Source of the DNA: Dyadobacter sp. MSC1_007
GTDB lineage: Bacteria > Bacteroidota > Bacteroidia > Cytophagales > Spirosomataceae
Assembly (NCBI RefSeq): GCF_023667495.1
Contig: NZ_JAMOZL010000005.1
Span: forward strand, 372,001-436,000
Reading direction: 5' to 3'
DNA: 64,000 nt
The position numbers were made by a program, and so were the translations under genes. Positions 55,358 through 64,000 of this stretch are shown here, piece after piece. Numbering within the stretch: the first letter of the stretch is position 1; every line of letters begins with the position of its first letter. A model generated the notes under the pieces. The model was not told the DNA's origin, did no database searches, and saw only the letters and a list, made by a program, of their open reading frames with translations.

Positions 55358-57040
55358 ATGAAATTGACATCCTCTCTGCTTCTAAGGATCCTGTTCGCAG
55401 GAATTGTCGTGAGCCATTCGGTTCTTGGCCAAACAAAACCTAAATCCGTTGCTTCCGCTGCCGCCGCATCCAAACTGGCCCGGCCGAAGTTGGTAGTCGG
55501 CATGGTGGTCGACCAAATGCGTTACGATTATCTGTACCGCTATTACGACAAATACAAAGAAGGCGGGCTTAAAAGGCTGATTAATGAAGGGTTCAACTGC
55601 CGGAACAACCATTATCATTATGCATTGACAGTAACGGCCGCAGGTCATTCGGCGGTTTATACCGGTTCGCTGCCAGCCATTAACGGCATTGTCGGAAATG
55701 ACTGGTATGATGCAAGCGAAGGTAAAAATGTGTATTGCACCGATGATAATACAGTCGCGACAGTAGGAAGCAGCAATGTGACGGTGGGTAAAATGTCACC
55801 CAAGAACTTGCTGGTTAGCACTGTGACGGACCAGCTTCGCATTGCTACCAACTTTCGCTCTAAAACAGTAGGGGTTGCTATTAAGGACCGTGCGTCCATT
55901 CTGCCCGCTGGTCATGCCGCTAATGGTGCATATTGGTTTGATTCCAAAACCGGAAATTTTGTTACCAGCACCTATTATATGAATGCATTGCCGCAATGGG
56001 CTAACGATTATAATAGCCTGAAAAAGCCTGCGGAATACATGGGAAAAGGCTGGAATACGCTTTTACCCGTTGAACAATATACTCAAAGCTCGCCGGACGA
56101 TGTGCCCTGGGAAGGCAAATTGTCGACTGCAACAAAACCTGTGTTTCCGCACGATCTGACCGGTAATGCGGGAGATGCTTACGGGCCGCTCACGACTTCG
56201 CCCTGGGGAAATACGATCACCAAGGAAATGGCGATCGCGGCTATCAAAGGGGAAAATCTTGGGAAAGGGGCTGAAACCGATTTTCTGGCGGTTAGCTTTT
56301 CTTCACCCGACCGCATTGGTCATATGTTTGGTCCTAATTCTGTTGAACAAGAAGACGATTACCTGAAACTGGACGCCGAATTTGCGGATTTCTTTAATTT
56401 CCTGGATAGCTGGGCTGGTAAGGGCAATTACACTGTTTTCCTGACAGCTGATCATGGCGCAATGGATGTGCCCGCATTTTGGCAGGATCACAAGCTACCC
56501 GCCGGATTGATGAATGCAACCACCTTGACACGCGCCGTAGTGAAGTCGCTAAACGATGCTTTCGGCGAAGCGGAATACGTGTCTGCTTTCGAAAACTATC
56601 AGATATACCTCAATAAAACGGTCCTGAAAGAGAAGAAAATCGCTGTTGCGGACGTGTATCAGGTGTTGCGCGATGCCTTATTGCAAATTGACGGTGTTGC
56701 GGATGTGATCAACCTCCGCGATATGGGCCACGCTCCGTTGAATACCTATCAGCTGGAAATGTTCAAGAATAATGTCAATGCAAAAAGAAGCGGCGACTTG
56801 CAGCTGCTTGTTCAGCCTGGCTGGTTTGCGTCCACAATGTCAACCGGTACCGACCACGGAACTCCTTACAATTACGACACGCATGTACCATTTCTGCTTT
56901 ATGGATGGGGTGTGAATAAAGGCGAAACGCTGCGCCGCACGACGATCGCGGACATTGCGCCAACCATTTCTGCATTGCTGCATATCCTTCCGCCGAGTGG
57001 CAACGTGGGTAATCCTGTCGTAGAAGCTTTGAAAAAGTAA
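55358..57040 (+). CDS. PafA-like alkaline phosphatase, copy 1
   Basis: The 560-residue secreted protein (signal peptide about 1-25) belongs to the alkaline phosphatase superfamily, PafA type. The start contains VGMVVDQMRYDYLYRYYDKY (metal-binding Asp), then LTVTAAGHSAVYTGS with a Thr nucleophile. IKDRASILPAG carries the Lys-x-Arg pair that marks phosphomonoesterase activity in PafA, and FLTADHGAMD gives a late Asp-His metal pair. A second copy follows 28 bases downstream. It should release phosphate from organic esters in the periplasm. An ATG at 55358 gives the signal peptide; the frame from 55313 is longer. Confidence 0.85.
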   Translation: MKLTSSLLLRILFAGIVVSHSVLGQTKPKSVASAAAASKLARPKLVVGMVVDQMRYDYLYRYYDKYKEGGLKRLINEGFNCRNNHYHYALTVTAAGHSAVYTGSLPAINGIVGNDWYDASEGKNVYCTDDNTVATVGSSNVTVGKMSPKNLLVSTVTDQLRIATNFRSKTVGVAIKDRASILPAGHAANGAYWFDSKTGNFVTSTYYMNALPQWANDYNSLKKPAEYMGKGWNTLLPVEQYTQSSPDDVPWEGKLSTATKPVFPHDLTGNAGDAYGPLTTSPWGNTITKEMAIAAIKGENLGKGAETDFLAVSFSSPDRIGHMFGPNSVEQEDDYLKLDAEFADFFNFLDSWAGKGNYTVFLTADHGAMDVPAFWQDHKLPAGLMNATTLTRAVVKSLNDAFGEAEYVSAFENYQIYLNKTVLKEKKIAVADVYQVLRDALLQIDGVADVINLRDMGHAPLNTYQLEMFKNNVNAKRSGDLQLLVQPGWFASTMSTGTDHGTPYNYDTHVPFLLYGWGVNKGETLRRTTIADIAPTISALLHILPPSGNVGNPVVEALKK

Positions 57041-57068
57041 CTTTTATATTTATCTAAATTCCTAAACC

Positions 57069-58724
57069 GTGAGAAAATTGTCCTTCTGGGTTTTGTCATT
57101 AATGGTTTCCTCCGCCATTCATGCGCAAACACCCAAAAAAGTGGTTGCAAAGCCATCCGCATTAGCCCGTCCTAAATTGGTTGTTGGTATTGTAGTAGAC
57201 CAGATGCGCTACGACTATTTGTACCGCTATTACGACCAGTATACCGAGGGTGGTTTTAAACGAATGATGAATGAGGGCTTCAACTGCCGTAACAATCATT
57301 ACAGTTACGCATTGACGGTCACCGCGGCTGGCCACGCATCCGCCTACACGGGATCCATTCCCGCGATCAATGGGATCATTGGTAATGAATGGTACGACCC
57401 TATCAAGAAACAGGATGTTTATTGTGTAGAAGACAGCACTGTTCAGACTGTCGGAAGCAATAATGCGGTGGTTGGGAAAATGTCTCCTAAAAACCTGTTG
57501 GTCAGTACAATAACTGATCAGCTGCGCATTGCCACGAACTTCCGTTCCAAAACCATCGGCGTGGCTATTAAAGACCGTGGTTCGATTTTGCCGGCTGGCC
57601 ATTCGGCTAATGCAGCTTACTGGTTCGATTCTAAAACGGGCAACTGGGTTACCAGCACGTATTATATGGACGATCTACCGCAATGGGCAAAGGGTTACAA
57701 TGCCAAAAAAATGCCTGCCGAATATCTCAAAAAAGGTTGGGACCTGCTGTTGACGGCTGATGCCTACGGACAAAGCTCTCCCGATGATGTAGCTTGGGAA
57801 GGAAAGTTGCCGGGTGCGAAGAAGCCCGTGTTTCCGTACGAGCTGATGGGTATGTCGGGAGACGCTTTTGGCATTGTTACGGACACGCCCTGGGGAAATA
57901 CGATCACCAAGGAAATGGCGATTGAAGCTATTAAAGGTGAAAATTTGGGGAAAGGGAAGGATACCGATTTTATCGCGATCAGTTTTTCTTCTCCTGACAA
58001 GATTGGCCACCGCGTGGGCCCAAACAGCATTGAGCAGCAGGATGATTTCCTAAGGCTTGACAGGGAATTTGCTGATCTTTTCGGCTTTCTGGATACCTGG
58101 GTCGGAAAAGGGGAATATACGGTGTTCTTAACTGCCGATCACGGTGTAGTAGATGTGCCCGGATTTGCAGCATCGCACAAATTGCCCTCCGGTCTTGTAG
58201 ACAGAAAATTGCTTACAGAAACCGTTACCAATGCTATCTCCGAGGCTTTCGGAAAAGAAAAATACATTGTCGCCACCGACAACAATCAGCTTTATATCGA
58301 CCATAGCCTTCTGAAAAAGAAGAATATCACAATGGCTGCGATGGCTGCCGTAGTGCGCGACGCCGCATTGACCGTGCCAGGTGTTGCCGACGTGCTGGAC
58401 CTGAGTGATATGGGCAAAGCGCCGCTAAACTCTTATCAACTTGAACTTTATAAAAACAACGTGAATGCCAAACGCAGCGGCGACTTACAGGTTATTTCCC
58501 AGCCTGGCTGGTTTTACGGAACCTCGACAGGGACGTCTCACGGAACACCTTATAATTACGACACGCAAGTGCCGTTTGTGATGTTTGGATGGGGTGTTAA
58601 CAAGGGAGAAACCGTGCGCAGAACCTCGGTATCCGATATCGCCCCGACTATTGCTTCCTTGCTGCACATCTTACCAGGAAGCGGCAATATCGGTCTTCCG
58701 GTGGAAGAGGCATTGAAAAAATAG
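57069..58724 (+). CDS. PafA-like alkaline phosphatase, copy 2 (GTG start)
   Basis: The 551-residue protein is a close paralogue of copy 1 with the same motifs: VVDQMRYDYLYRYYDQY, LTVTAAGHASAYTGS, IKDRGSILPAGHSANAAYW and FLTADHGVVD. The start is GTG (annotated as M), giving a signal peptide MRKLSFWVLSLMVSSAIHAQ. The two genes are tandem in one direction, and a strong terminator follows. Stretches of exact identity between the copies suggest recent duplication or gene conversion. Confidence 0.85.
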   Translation: MRKLSFWVLSLMVSSAIHAQTPKKVVAKPSALARPKLVVGIVVDQMRYDYLYRYYDQYTEGGFKRMMNEGFNCRNNHYSYALTVTAAGHASAYTGSIPAINGIIGNEWYDPIKKQDVYCVEDSTVQTVGSNNAVVGKMSPKNLLVSTITDQLRIATNFRSKTIGVAIKDRGSILPAGHSANAAYWFDSKTGNWVTSTYYMDDLPQWAKGYNAKKMPAEYLKKGWDLLLTADAYGQSSPDDVAWEGKLPGAKKPVFPYELMGMSGDAFGIVTDTPWGNTITKEMAIEAIKGENLGKGKDTDFIAISFSSPDKIGHRVGPNSIEQQDDFLRLDREFADLFGFLDTWVGKGEYTVFLTADHGVVDVPGFAASHKLPSGLVDRKLLTETVTNAISEAFGKEKYIVATDNNQLYIDHSLLKKKNITMAAMAAVVRDAALTVPGVADVLDLSDMGKAPLNSYQLELYKNNVNAKRSGDLQVISQPGWFYGTSTGTSHGTPYNYDTQVPFVMFGWGVNKGETVRRTSVSDIAPTIASLLHILPGSGNIGLPVEEALKK

Positions 58725-58737
58725 GTGAATGCAAAAT

Positions 58738-58777
58738 AAAAATGCCGTGGGTGCCCATCAGCACCCACGGCATTTTT
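58738..58777. terminator. Strong bidirectional terminator
   Basis: A 15-base stem (AAATGCCGTGGGTGC with its complement GCACCCACGGCATTT) lies 14 bases after the second phosphatase stop, with T-rich sequence after it. It serves the convergent NfeD gene too. Confidence 0.85.
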
Positions 58778-58790
58778 GTTGGTATATAAA

Positions 58791-59228
58791 TCAGGATTCC
58801 TCTACTATCAGGACAATCCCATCGGTTTCTTTGATCACTACCTTGCTTCCGGCCGAAATTGTACCATGATTTTCCGATACGGCCTTCCATTCGGCCCCCC
58901 GGTAATAGATACGCCCTTCGCCATCGCCGGGAATATCGCGGATGACCATCGCTGTTTCACCTACAAATTCGCTGTATTCGGCATTACCTGAGCGGCGTTC
59001 GAGGAGTCTGCGAGCGTGTTTCCTTAATACGAGCAGCGAAATAAGTGATATTGCTGAAAAGGCAAGAATCTGGCTTTCGGTAGTGGGTAGCAGCCCCGCG
59101 ACTGTTAGAAGTGAGGTTAGCAATGCGCCTGTTGCAAAGAAAACAAACACCAGCATGACGCTGACCAGTTCTGCGAGCAGCATAACCAGTCCAACGATGA
59201 GCCATATTTGAGGCAAGGTCAATTCCAT
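58791..59228 (-). CDS. NfeD-like membrane protein
   Basis: The 145-residue protein has two to three N-terminal helices (about 8-75) and a C-terminal OB-fold domain (about 85-145) with VGETAMVIRDIPGDGEGRIYYRGAEWKAVSE, the NfeD short form. The gene starts 1 base after the SPFH-protein stop on the same strand, a standard NfeD/stomatin operon. It is thought to help organise membrane microdomains with the SPFH partner. Confidence 0.88.
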   Translation of the reverse strand: MELTLPQIWLIVGLVMLLAELVSVMLVFVFFATGALLTSLLTVAGLLPTTESQILAFSAISLISLLVLRKHARRLLERRSGNAEYSEFVGETAMVIRDIPGDGEGRIYYRGAEWKAVSENHGTISAGSKVVIKETDGIVLIVEES

Positions 59229-59229
59229 A

Positions 59230-60141
59230 CTATTTTTTCGGTTCAGATTTGATCACCGTTAAAGCTGTTGCGATGAGCGAACCCATGTCGGCCAGGTTCG
59301 CAGGAAGGATCAATGTGTTGCCCGCTTTGGCTATTTTCCCGAACTGCTCGACGTAATTTTCTGCTACTTTCAATTGAACCGCCTCTGAGCCGCCTTCCTC
59401 ACGGATGGCGTGCGCCACCAGCCTGATACTTTCTGCGGTTGCTTCCGCAACCGATTTCAAGGCCGCGGCTTCACCCTCCGCTTCGTTAATCTGTCTCAAC
59501 CGGATACCTTCCGATTCGAGCACCACTTTCTGCTTCTGACCTTCAGCGACGTTGATAGCGGCTTGTTTTTCACCATCAGACTGTAATATGACAGCCCGCC
59601 GTTCCCGTTCGGCCTGCATTTGTTTTTCCATCGCGATCAATACGCTCTGCGGAGGTGTGATATTCTTGATTTCGTAACGCAATACCTTCACTCCCCAGCC
59701 CGTCGCTGCCTCGTCGATCGATTCGACAACCGCACGGTTGATCGTCATACGTTCTTCAAAAGTCTTATCAAGATCCAGCTTTCCGATCTCGCTCCGCATC
59801 GTGGTTTGCGCAAGTTGTATCACTGCAAAAGTGTAGTCTGCAATACCATATGCAGCTTTTTTCGGATCAATTACCTGGATGAATATAACCCCGTCCATGC
59901 GTACCTGCACGTTATCACGTGTGATACAAATCTGTTCTGGAATGTCGATTGCGGATTCTTTGAGTGTGTATTTGTAGGCGATCCGGTCAAAGAAAGGGAT
60001 AATGAAATTGATACCGGGTTGGAGCACAGCATAAAACTTGCCAAGGCGTTCCAAGATGTAGGCAGTCTGCTGCGGGACTACTTTAACAGTCATCAGAATG
60101 GTGAGCATCACCAGCACCAGCAGAACGATAAAAGGGGTCAT
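59230..60141 (-). CDS. SPFH/stomatin-like protein (slipin/QmcA-like)
   Basis: The 303-residue protein starts with one membrane helix (about 1-20). It has the SPFH/band-7 domain: VVPQQTAYILERLGKFYAVLQPGINFIIPFFDRIAYKY, then EERMTINRAVVESIDEAATGWGVKVLRYEIKNITPP. An Ala/Glu-rich coiled coil (about 180-250) drives oligomerisation. It precedes NfeD by 1 base, the two probably acting together in membrane quality control or microdomains. Confidence 0.9.
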   Translation of the reverse strand: MTPFIVLLVLVMLTILMTVKVVPQQTAYILERLGKFYAVLQPGINFIIPFFDRIAYKYTLKESAIDIPEQICITRDNVQVRMDGVIFIQVIDPKKAAYGIADYTFAVIQLAQTTMRSEIGKLDLDKTFEERMTINRAVVESIDEAATGWGVKVLRYEIKNITPPQSVLIAMEKQMQAERERRAVILQSDGEKQAAINVAEGQKQKVVLESEGIRLRQINEAEGEAAALKSVAEATAESIRLVAHAIREEGGSEAVQLKVAENYVEQFGKIAKAGNTLILPANLADMGSLIATALTVIKSEPKK

Positions 60142-60269
60142 AACAAGTCGGTTTAAGGTCTATTGCGAAAATAACGATAACGAAATGCGCTTCCTATTCT
60201 TCGGTGGACCAACGTGACGGAAACTTGCTTATCGGTTCACATATAGGATGGGTGGTAATTTTTTAAATA

Positions 60270-61436
60270 TCAATTTTTCAATATTTCTTTTGATATAACC
60301 ATTTTTTGAATTTCGCTCGTGCCTTCGCCAATCGTGCAGAGTTTGCTGTCGCGGTAAAACTTCTCGGCGGGGTAATCTTTTACAAAACCATATCCTCCAA
60401 AAATCTGAACAGCTTCATTGGCAACGCGTACGGCTGTTTCCGAGGAGTGATATTTGGCAACAGAGCTCGCGAGCGTCACTTTTTCACCGGCGTCTTTAAG
60501 GGCCGCCGCGTGAAAGGTAAGCAACGAAGATGCCTGTACGTCGGTGTACATGTCGGCCAGTTTGAATGCGATAGCCTGGAAATCACAGATGGCCTTGCCA
60601 AACTGCCTTCTTTCTTTGGAATAGGCCAATGCAGCTTCATACGCTCCCAAAGCTGTACCCACGCCCAATGCGGCAATGGATATCCTGCCGCCATCGAGCA
60701 CTTTAAGCGATTGAATGAAACCGTCTCCGACTTCTCCCAATCGCTGGTTGTCCGGAATGCGGCAATCCTGAAAGATCAGTTCAACGGTTTCAGAGGCACG
60801 CATGCCGAGCTTATCCTCTTTTCTGCCCGATGTAAAACCTTTTGTATTGTTTTCTATAACGAATGCCGTAGCGCCATGTTTGTCGCCGGGCTCCCCGGTG
60901 CGCGTCATCACGACGGTCACATCGGCGCTTTTTCCATTGGTAATGAAGTTTTTAGAGCCATTGATCACCCAATCATTGCCGTCTTTGACCGCAACAGTAC
61001 GCATATTGCCGGCATCAGATCCCGTATTGGGTTCGGTAAGGCCCCAGGCACCTACGGAACGGCCGCTGGCTAGTTCGGGTAGATATTTAGCCTTTTGCTC
61101 GTCACTACCGAACATGAATATATGATTGGTACAAAGCGAATTATGTGCCGCCATGGATAAGGCCACCGACGGGTCCACCTTCGCCAGTTCGACGATTGCT
61201 GTGACGTATTCGCGGTAGCCGAGGCCAGCTCCGCCAAGCGCTTCCGGTACCAGCATGCCCATCAGGCCCAGGTCCCCCATTGCTTTGAAAATATCTTTCG
61301 GAAAGTGCTGTTGCTCGTCCCAGCTGCGGATATTAGGCTTGATGTGCAAAGCGGCGAAATCTCTGATCGTCTCTTTGATAAGGTTACAAATCTCGTCTGA
61401 ATGGCTGTTTGTACCTGCTGGTGTTGGTGTGTCCAT
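60270..61436 (-). CDS. Acyl-CoA dehydrogenase
   Basis: The 388-residue protein has the acyl-CoA dehydrogenase layout: N-terminal helical domain, middle beta domain (WGLTEPNTGSDAGNMRT, about 132-148) and C-terminal helical domain. The FAD-binding and catalytic-Glu region is RDSKLCTIGEGTSEIQKMVI (about 363-382). It is most like short-chain or glutaryl/isovaleryl members. It is alone on the minus strand and divergent from ugd. Substrate chain length cannot be decided. Confidence 0.88.
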   Translation of the reverse strand: MDTPTPAGTNSHSDEICNLIKETIRDFAALHIKPNIRSWDEQQHFPKDIFKAMGDLGLMGMLVPEALGGAGLGYREYVTAIVELAKVDPSVALSMAAHNSLCTNHIFMFGSDEQKAKYLPELASGRSVGAWGLTEPNTGSDAGNMRTVAVKDGNDWVINGSKNFITNGKSADVTVVMTRTGEPGDKHGATAFVIENNTKGFTSGRKEDKLGMRASETVELIFQDCRIPDNQRLGEVGDGFIQSLKVLDGGRISIAALGVGTALGAYEAALAYSKERRQFGKAICDFQAIAFKLADMYTDVQASSLLTFHAAALKDAGEKVTLASSVAKYHSSETAVRVANEAVQIFGGYGFVKDYPAEKFYRDSKLCTIGEGTSEIQKMVISKEILKN

Positions 61437-61550
61437 AGGTGTTGATGCTTATATTTGTGTGATTACCCAATGATAGCGAGAAAGAGACAATTTCGCTAGC
61501 CACTAACGAACAAATCCAAAAGGCAGGGGTGAAGATTCGTTTAAAAAAAT

Positions 61551-61558
61551 TACTTTTG
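61551..61558 (+). promoter_or_regulatory. Bacteroidetes-type -7 element before ugd
   Basis: TACTTTTG matches the TAnnTTTG -7 element of Bacteroidetes promoters. It lies 91 bases before the UDP-glucose dehydrogenase start. I do not see a convincing -33 element. Confidence 0.35.
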
Positions 61559-61649
61559 CAACCGTCCTTACGCACTGGACTTGGTTAAGTACAATTCCTG
61601 GATTTTAATTAAATAAGTGCAGAAACAGCTATATAATAATTAACCGTTT

Positions 61650-62966
61650 ATGAAAATTGCAGTTGTAGGAACAGGATACGTTGGTTTGGTAACAGGGACC
61701 TGCTTTGCCGAAACAGGCAACCAGGTAACTTGTGTCGATATCGATGTAAAGAAGGTGGAACGCCTTCAAAAAGGAGAAATACCCATTTACGAGCCGGGTC
61801 TCGATGTGCTTTTCGACCGGAACGTGGCGGAAGGCCGTCTGGTATTCACCACCAATCTGGTTGAAGGAATCAAGGACGCGCAGGTGATATTCCTCGCATT
61901 ACCAACTCCTCCGGGTGAAGATGGCTCCGCAGATCTTAAATATATTCTGAAAGTAGCCGACGATCTGGGGCCGATCCTGGACCAGTACACGGTCATCATC
62001 GACAAAAGTACTGTTCCCGTTGGAACTGCTGAAAAAGTACATGCGGCAATCGCGAAGAATGCGACGGTAGAATTCGATGTCGTATCCAATCCCGAGTTCC
62101 TTCGTGAAGGTGTGGCGGTGGAAGATTTCATGAAACCCGACCGCGTTGTGGTGGGTACTTCCTCGGAAAAAGCCAAAAAGGTAATGGAGAAGCTTTACGC
62201 TCCGCTTGTGAGGCAAGGCAACCCCGTTATTTTTATGGATGAGCGCTCGGCCGAAATGACCAAATATGCGGCGAACTCATTCCTCGCGATGAAAATTACT
62301 TTCATGAACGAGATCGCCAATCTTTGTGAGAAAGTAGGTGCCAATGTTGATGATATTCGTCGTGGTATCGGTACCGACAGCCGCATTGGAAAGCGTTTCC
62401 TTTTTGCAGGTATCGGATATGGTGGAAGCTGTTTCCCGAAAGACGTTCAGGCCCTGGCCAAAACTTCGAAGGATTACGATTATGATTTCCGTATCCTGAA
62501 ATCGGTGATGGACGTGAACGACGACCAGAAGAAGAAATTACTTCCGATGGTAGAAGGCTATTTTACTGACGGTCTCAAAGGAAAAACCGTTGCTGTGTGG
62601 GGATTGGCATTCAAACCCTATACGGACGACATCCGCGAAGCGCCCGCATTGGAGAACATCGAAGCATTGCTCGCCGCTGGTGCAAAAGTAACAGCTTACG
62701 ATCCCGAAGCGATGAACAATGTGAAAGGTATCCTGGGCGACAAAGTAACGTTCTGCCACACGCCTTATGCCGCGCTGGACGATGCCGATGCATTAATGAT
62801 CTTTACCGAATGGCCGCAGTTCCGTACGCCGGAGTTTGAGAAAATGGGTAAACTGCTGAAGAACAAAGTGATTTTCGACGGAAGAAACCTTTATGAACTT
62901 GACATGATGCGTGAAATGGGCTACACCTATTACAGCATTGGCAGGGAAAAAGTGGTTCCGGCCTGA
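61650..62966 (+). CDS. ugd: UDP-glucose 6-dehydrogenase
   Basis: The 438-residue protein starts with the NAD-binding MKIAVVGTGYVGLVTGTCFAE. It has the GYGGSCFPKDVQALAKTS loop with catalytic Cys (near 260) and the C-terminal UDP-binding domain. It oxidises UDP-glucose to UDP-glucuronate. The next gene, 39 bases on, converts that product to UDP-xylose, so the two form one pathway for surface polysaccharide sugars. Confidence 0.93.
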   Translation: MKIAVVGTGYVGLVTGTCFAETGNQVTCVDIDVKKVERLQKGEIPIYEPGLDVLFDRNVAEGRLVFTTNLVEGIKDAQVIFLALPTPPGEDGSADLKYILKVADDLGPILDQYTVIIDKSTVPVGTAEKVHAAIAKNATVEFDVVSNPEFLREGVAVEDFMKPDRVVVGTSSEKAKKVMEKLYAPLVRQGNPVIFMDERSAEMTKYAANSFLAMKITFMNEIANLCEKVGANVDDIRRGIGTDSRIGKRFLFAGIGYGGSCFPKDVQALAKTSKDYDYDFRILKSVMDVNDDQKKKLLPMVEGYFTDGLKGKTVAVWGLAFKPYTDDIREAPALENIEALLAAGAKVTAYDPEAMNNVKGILGDKVTFCHTPYAALDDADALMIFTEWPQFRTPEFEKMGKLLKNKVIFDGRNLYELDMMREMGYTYYSIGREKVVPA

Positions 62967-63005
62967 TCAAAACCAAATATTTACATCTAACCAATCTCAT
63001 TTTTA

Positions 63006-63998
63006 ATGAAACGTGTCTTAATTACGGGAGCAGCAGGTTTCCTGGGTTCGCACCTCTGCGAGCGTTTTTTAAAGGAGGGAATGTATGTGATCGGAATGGA
63101 TAACCTGATCACCGGTGATATGCGCAATATCGAGCACCTGATGCCAAACCCAAATTTTGAGTTTTACCATCATGATGTGACCAAATATGTGCATGTACCT
63201 GGCGAGCTGGATTATATCATGCATTTCGCATCGCCCGCAAGCCCGATTGACTATCTGAAAATTCCTATCCAGACATTGAAAGTCGGTGCGATGGGAACGC
63301 ACAACTTGCTGGGACTTGCCCGAGTAAAAAACGCACGTTTCATTATCGCTTCCACTTCGGAAGTATATGGTGACCCGCTGGTGCATCCTCAAACAGAGGA
63401 TTACTGGGGACACGTGAACCCGATCGGACCGAGAGGTTGCTACGATGAGGCGAAACGTTACCAGGAGGCTATTACAATGGCTTACCATCGTTACCACAAC
63501 CTGGAAACGCGGATCGTTCGTATTTTCAACACTTACGGGCCGAGAATGCGCCTTAACGATGGACGGGTACTTCCTGCATTCATTGGACAGGCGTTGCGTG
63601 GCGAGGATATTACTGTTTTCGGAGATGGTACGCAAACCCGCGCATTCTGCTATGTGGATGATCTGGTAGAAGGCATTTACCGGTTGCTGATGAGTGATTA
63701 TTCATTACCTGTCAACATTGGTAACCCTACCGAGATCACGATCGGCCAGTTCGCTGAGGAGATCATTGCGCTCACAGGTACAGATCAGAAAGTGGTTTAC
63801 AAGCCGCTTCCACAAGACGATCCAAAGCAACGTCAGCCGGATATTACGAAAGCAAAAGAAATCCTAGGCTGGGAACCGAAAGTTTCCCGCGCAGAAGGCT
63901 TACGGATCACTTACGACTATTTCAGAAGCCTGCCGAAAGAAAGGCTGTACGAAGAGTCGAACCACCGTGGTTTTGAAGGATTCAGCAAAAGCAAGTAA
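63006..63998 (+). CDS. UDP-glucuronate decarboxylase (UDP-xylose synthase)
   Basis: The 330-residue protein is an extended SDR with [18 protein letters not shown] at the start, the [15 protein letters not shown] segment typical of UXS enzymes, and the catalytic YDEAK (about 146-150). It is complete: the stop lies two bases before the window edge. It makes UDP-xylose from UDP-glucuronate. It is co-directional with ugd. Confidence 0.93.
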   Translation: MKRVLITGAAGFLGSHLCERFLKEGMYVIGMDNLITGDMRNIEHLMPNPNFEFYHHDVTKYVHVPGELDYIMHFASPASPIDYLKIPIQTLKVGAMGTHNLLGLARVKNARFIIASTSEVYGDPLVHPQTEDYWGHVNPIGPRGCYDEAKRYQEAITMAYHRYHNLETRIVRIFNTYGPRMRLNDGRVLPAFIGQALRGEDITVFGDGTQTRAFCYVDDLVEGIYRLLMSDYSLPVNIGNPTEITIGQFAEEIIALTGTDQKVVYKPLPQDDPKQRQPDITKAKEILGWEPKVSRAEGLRITYDYFRSLPKERLYEESNHRGFEGFSKSK

Positions 63999-64000
63999 TG

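Noticed and set aside
1..64000. CRISPR arrays, insertion sequences, prophage or integrase genes
   Set aside because: I found no regularly spaced direct repeats, no transposase or integrase frame, and no terminal inverted repeats with target duplications.

Overview
The window looks like chromosomal DNA of a Bacteroidota member of the Cytophagales, probably Dyadobacter or a near relative (inference from gene content, not a search). Supporting traits are a SusC/FecA-type TonB receptor with an N-terminal carboxypeptidase-like repeat, an LpxC-FabZ fusion, large FtsX/MacB-like permeases paired with PadR, PafA-type alkaline phosphatases, and promoters of the TAnnTTTG type. GC content is moderate and coding density is high. 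I saw no insertion sequence, phage or CRISPR array.

Layout. 1-1017: the 3' end of a probable short-chain dehydrogenase, then an AraC regulator. 1024-8963 (minus strand): a five-gene operon of TonB receptor, polytopic membrane protein, ExbB/MotA-like channel, DUF2149 protein and a periplasmic, membrane-anchored CobN-like protein. This matches the HmuRSTUV haem/tetrapyrrole system of anaerobic Bacteroidetes, but no HmuY is present. 9001-17235: a metal cluster with a histidine-rich lipoprotein, a MerC/MerT-like membrane protein, two further His-rich proteins and a CzcBAC-type RND pump. Near-identical TGCAAC-N3-GTTGCA palindromes lie before both the receptor operon and the His-rich/RND cluster, which suggests one regulator controls both. 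17295-19987 (minus): rhodanese, DUF1259 protein and chromate transporter. 20240-21028: a methyltransferase.

21200-28626: PadR plus two FtsX-like permeases. Each locus is preceded by paired TGTCC-N6-GGACA inverted repeats and a possible -24/-12 promoter. 28726-33742: small stress or signalling genes, comprising a divergent SnoaL-like/HxlR pair around two strong palindromes, a DJ-1-like protein, two AraC regulators and a metallo-beta-lactamase-fold protein. 33790-39608: a PaoABC-like periplasmic molybdenum aldehyde oxidoreductase and a PQQ-type quinoprotein dehydrogenase. 39841-40034: a CAU tRNA gene with a broken copy beside it.

40154-64000 is mostly core genome: an HD phosphohydrolase, lpxD / lpxC-fabZ / lpxA (lipid A), MOSC protein, tsaD, tamB, a thioesterase, a lipoprotein, an M16 peptidase, two tandem PafA-like phosphatases, an SPFH/NfeD pair, an acyl-CoA dehydrogenase, and the start of a sugar-nucleotide pathway (UDP-glucose dehydrogenase then UDP-glucuronate decarboxylase, giving UDP-xylose).

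The part most worth attention is 1-17 kb: a putative tetrapyrrole/metal acquisition machine and a His-rich RND system that appear to share operators.
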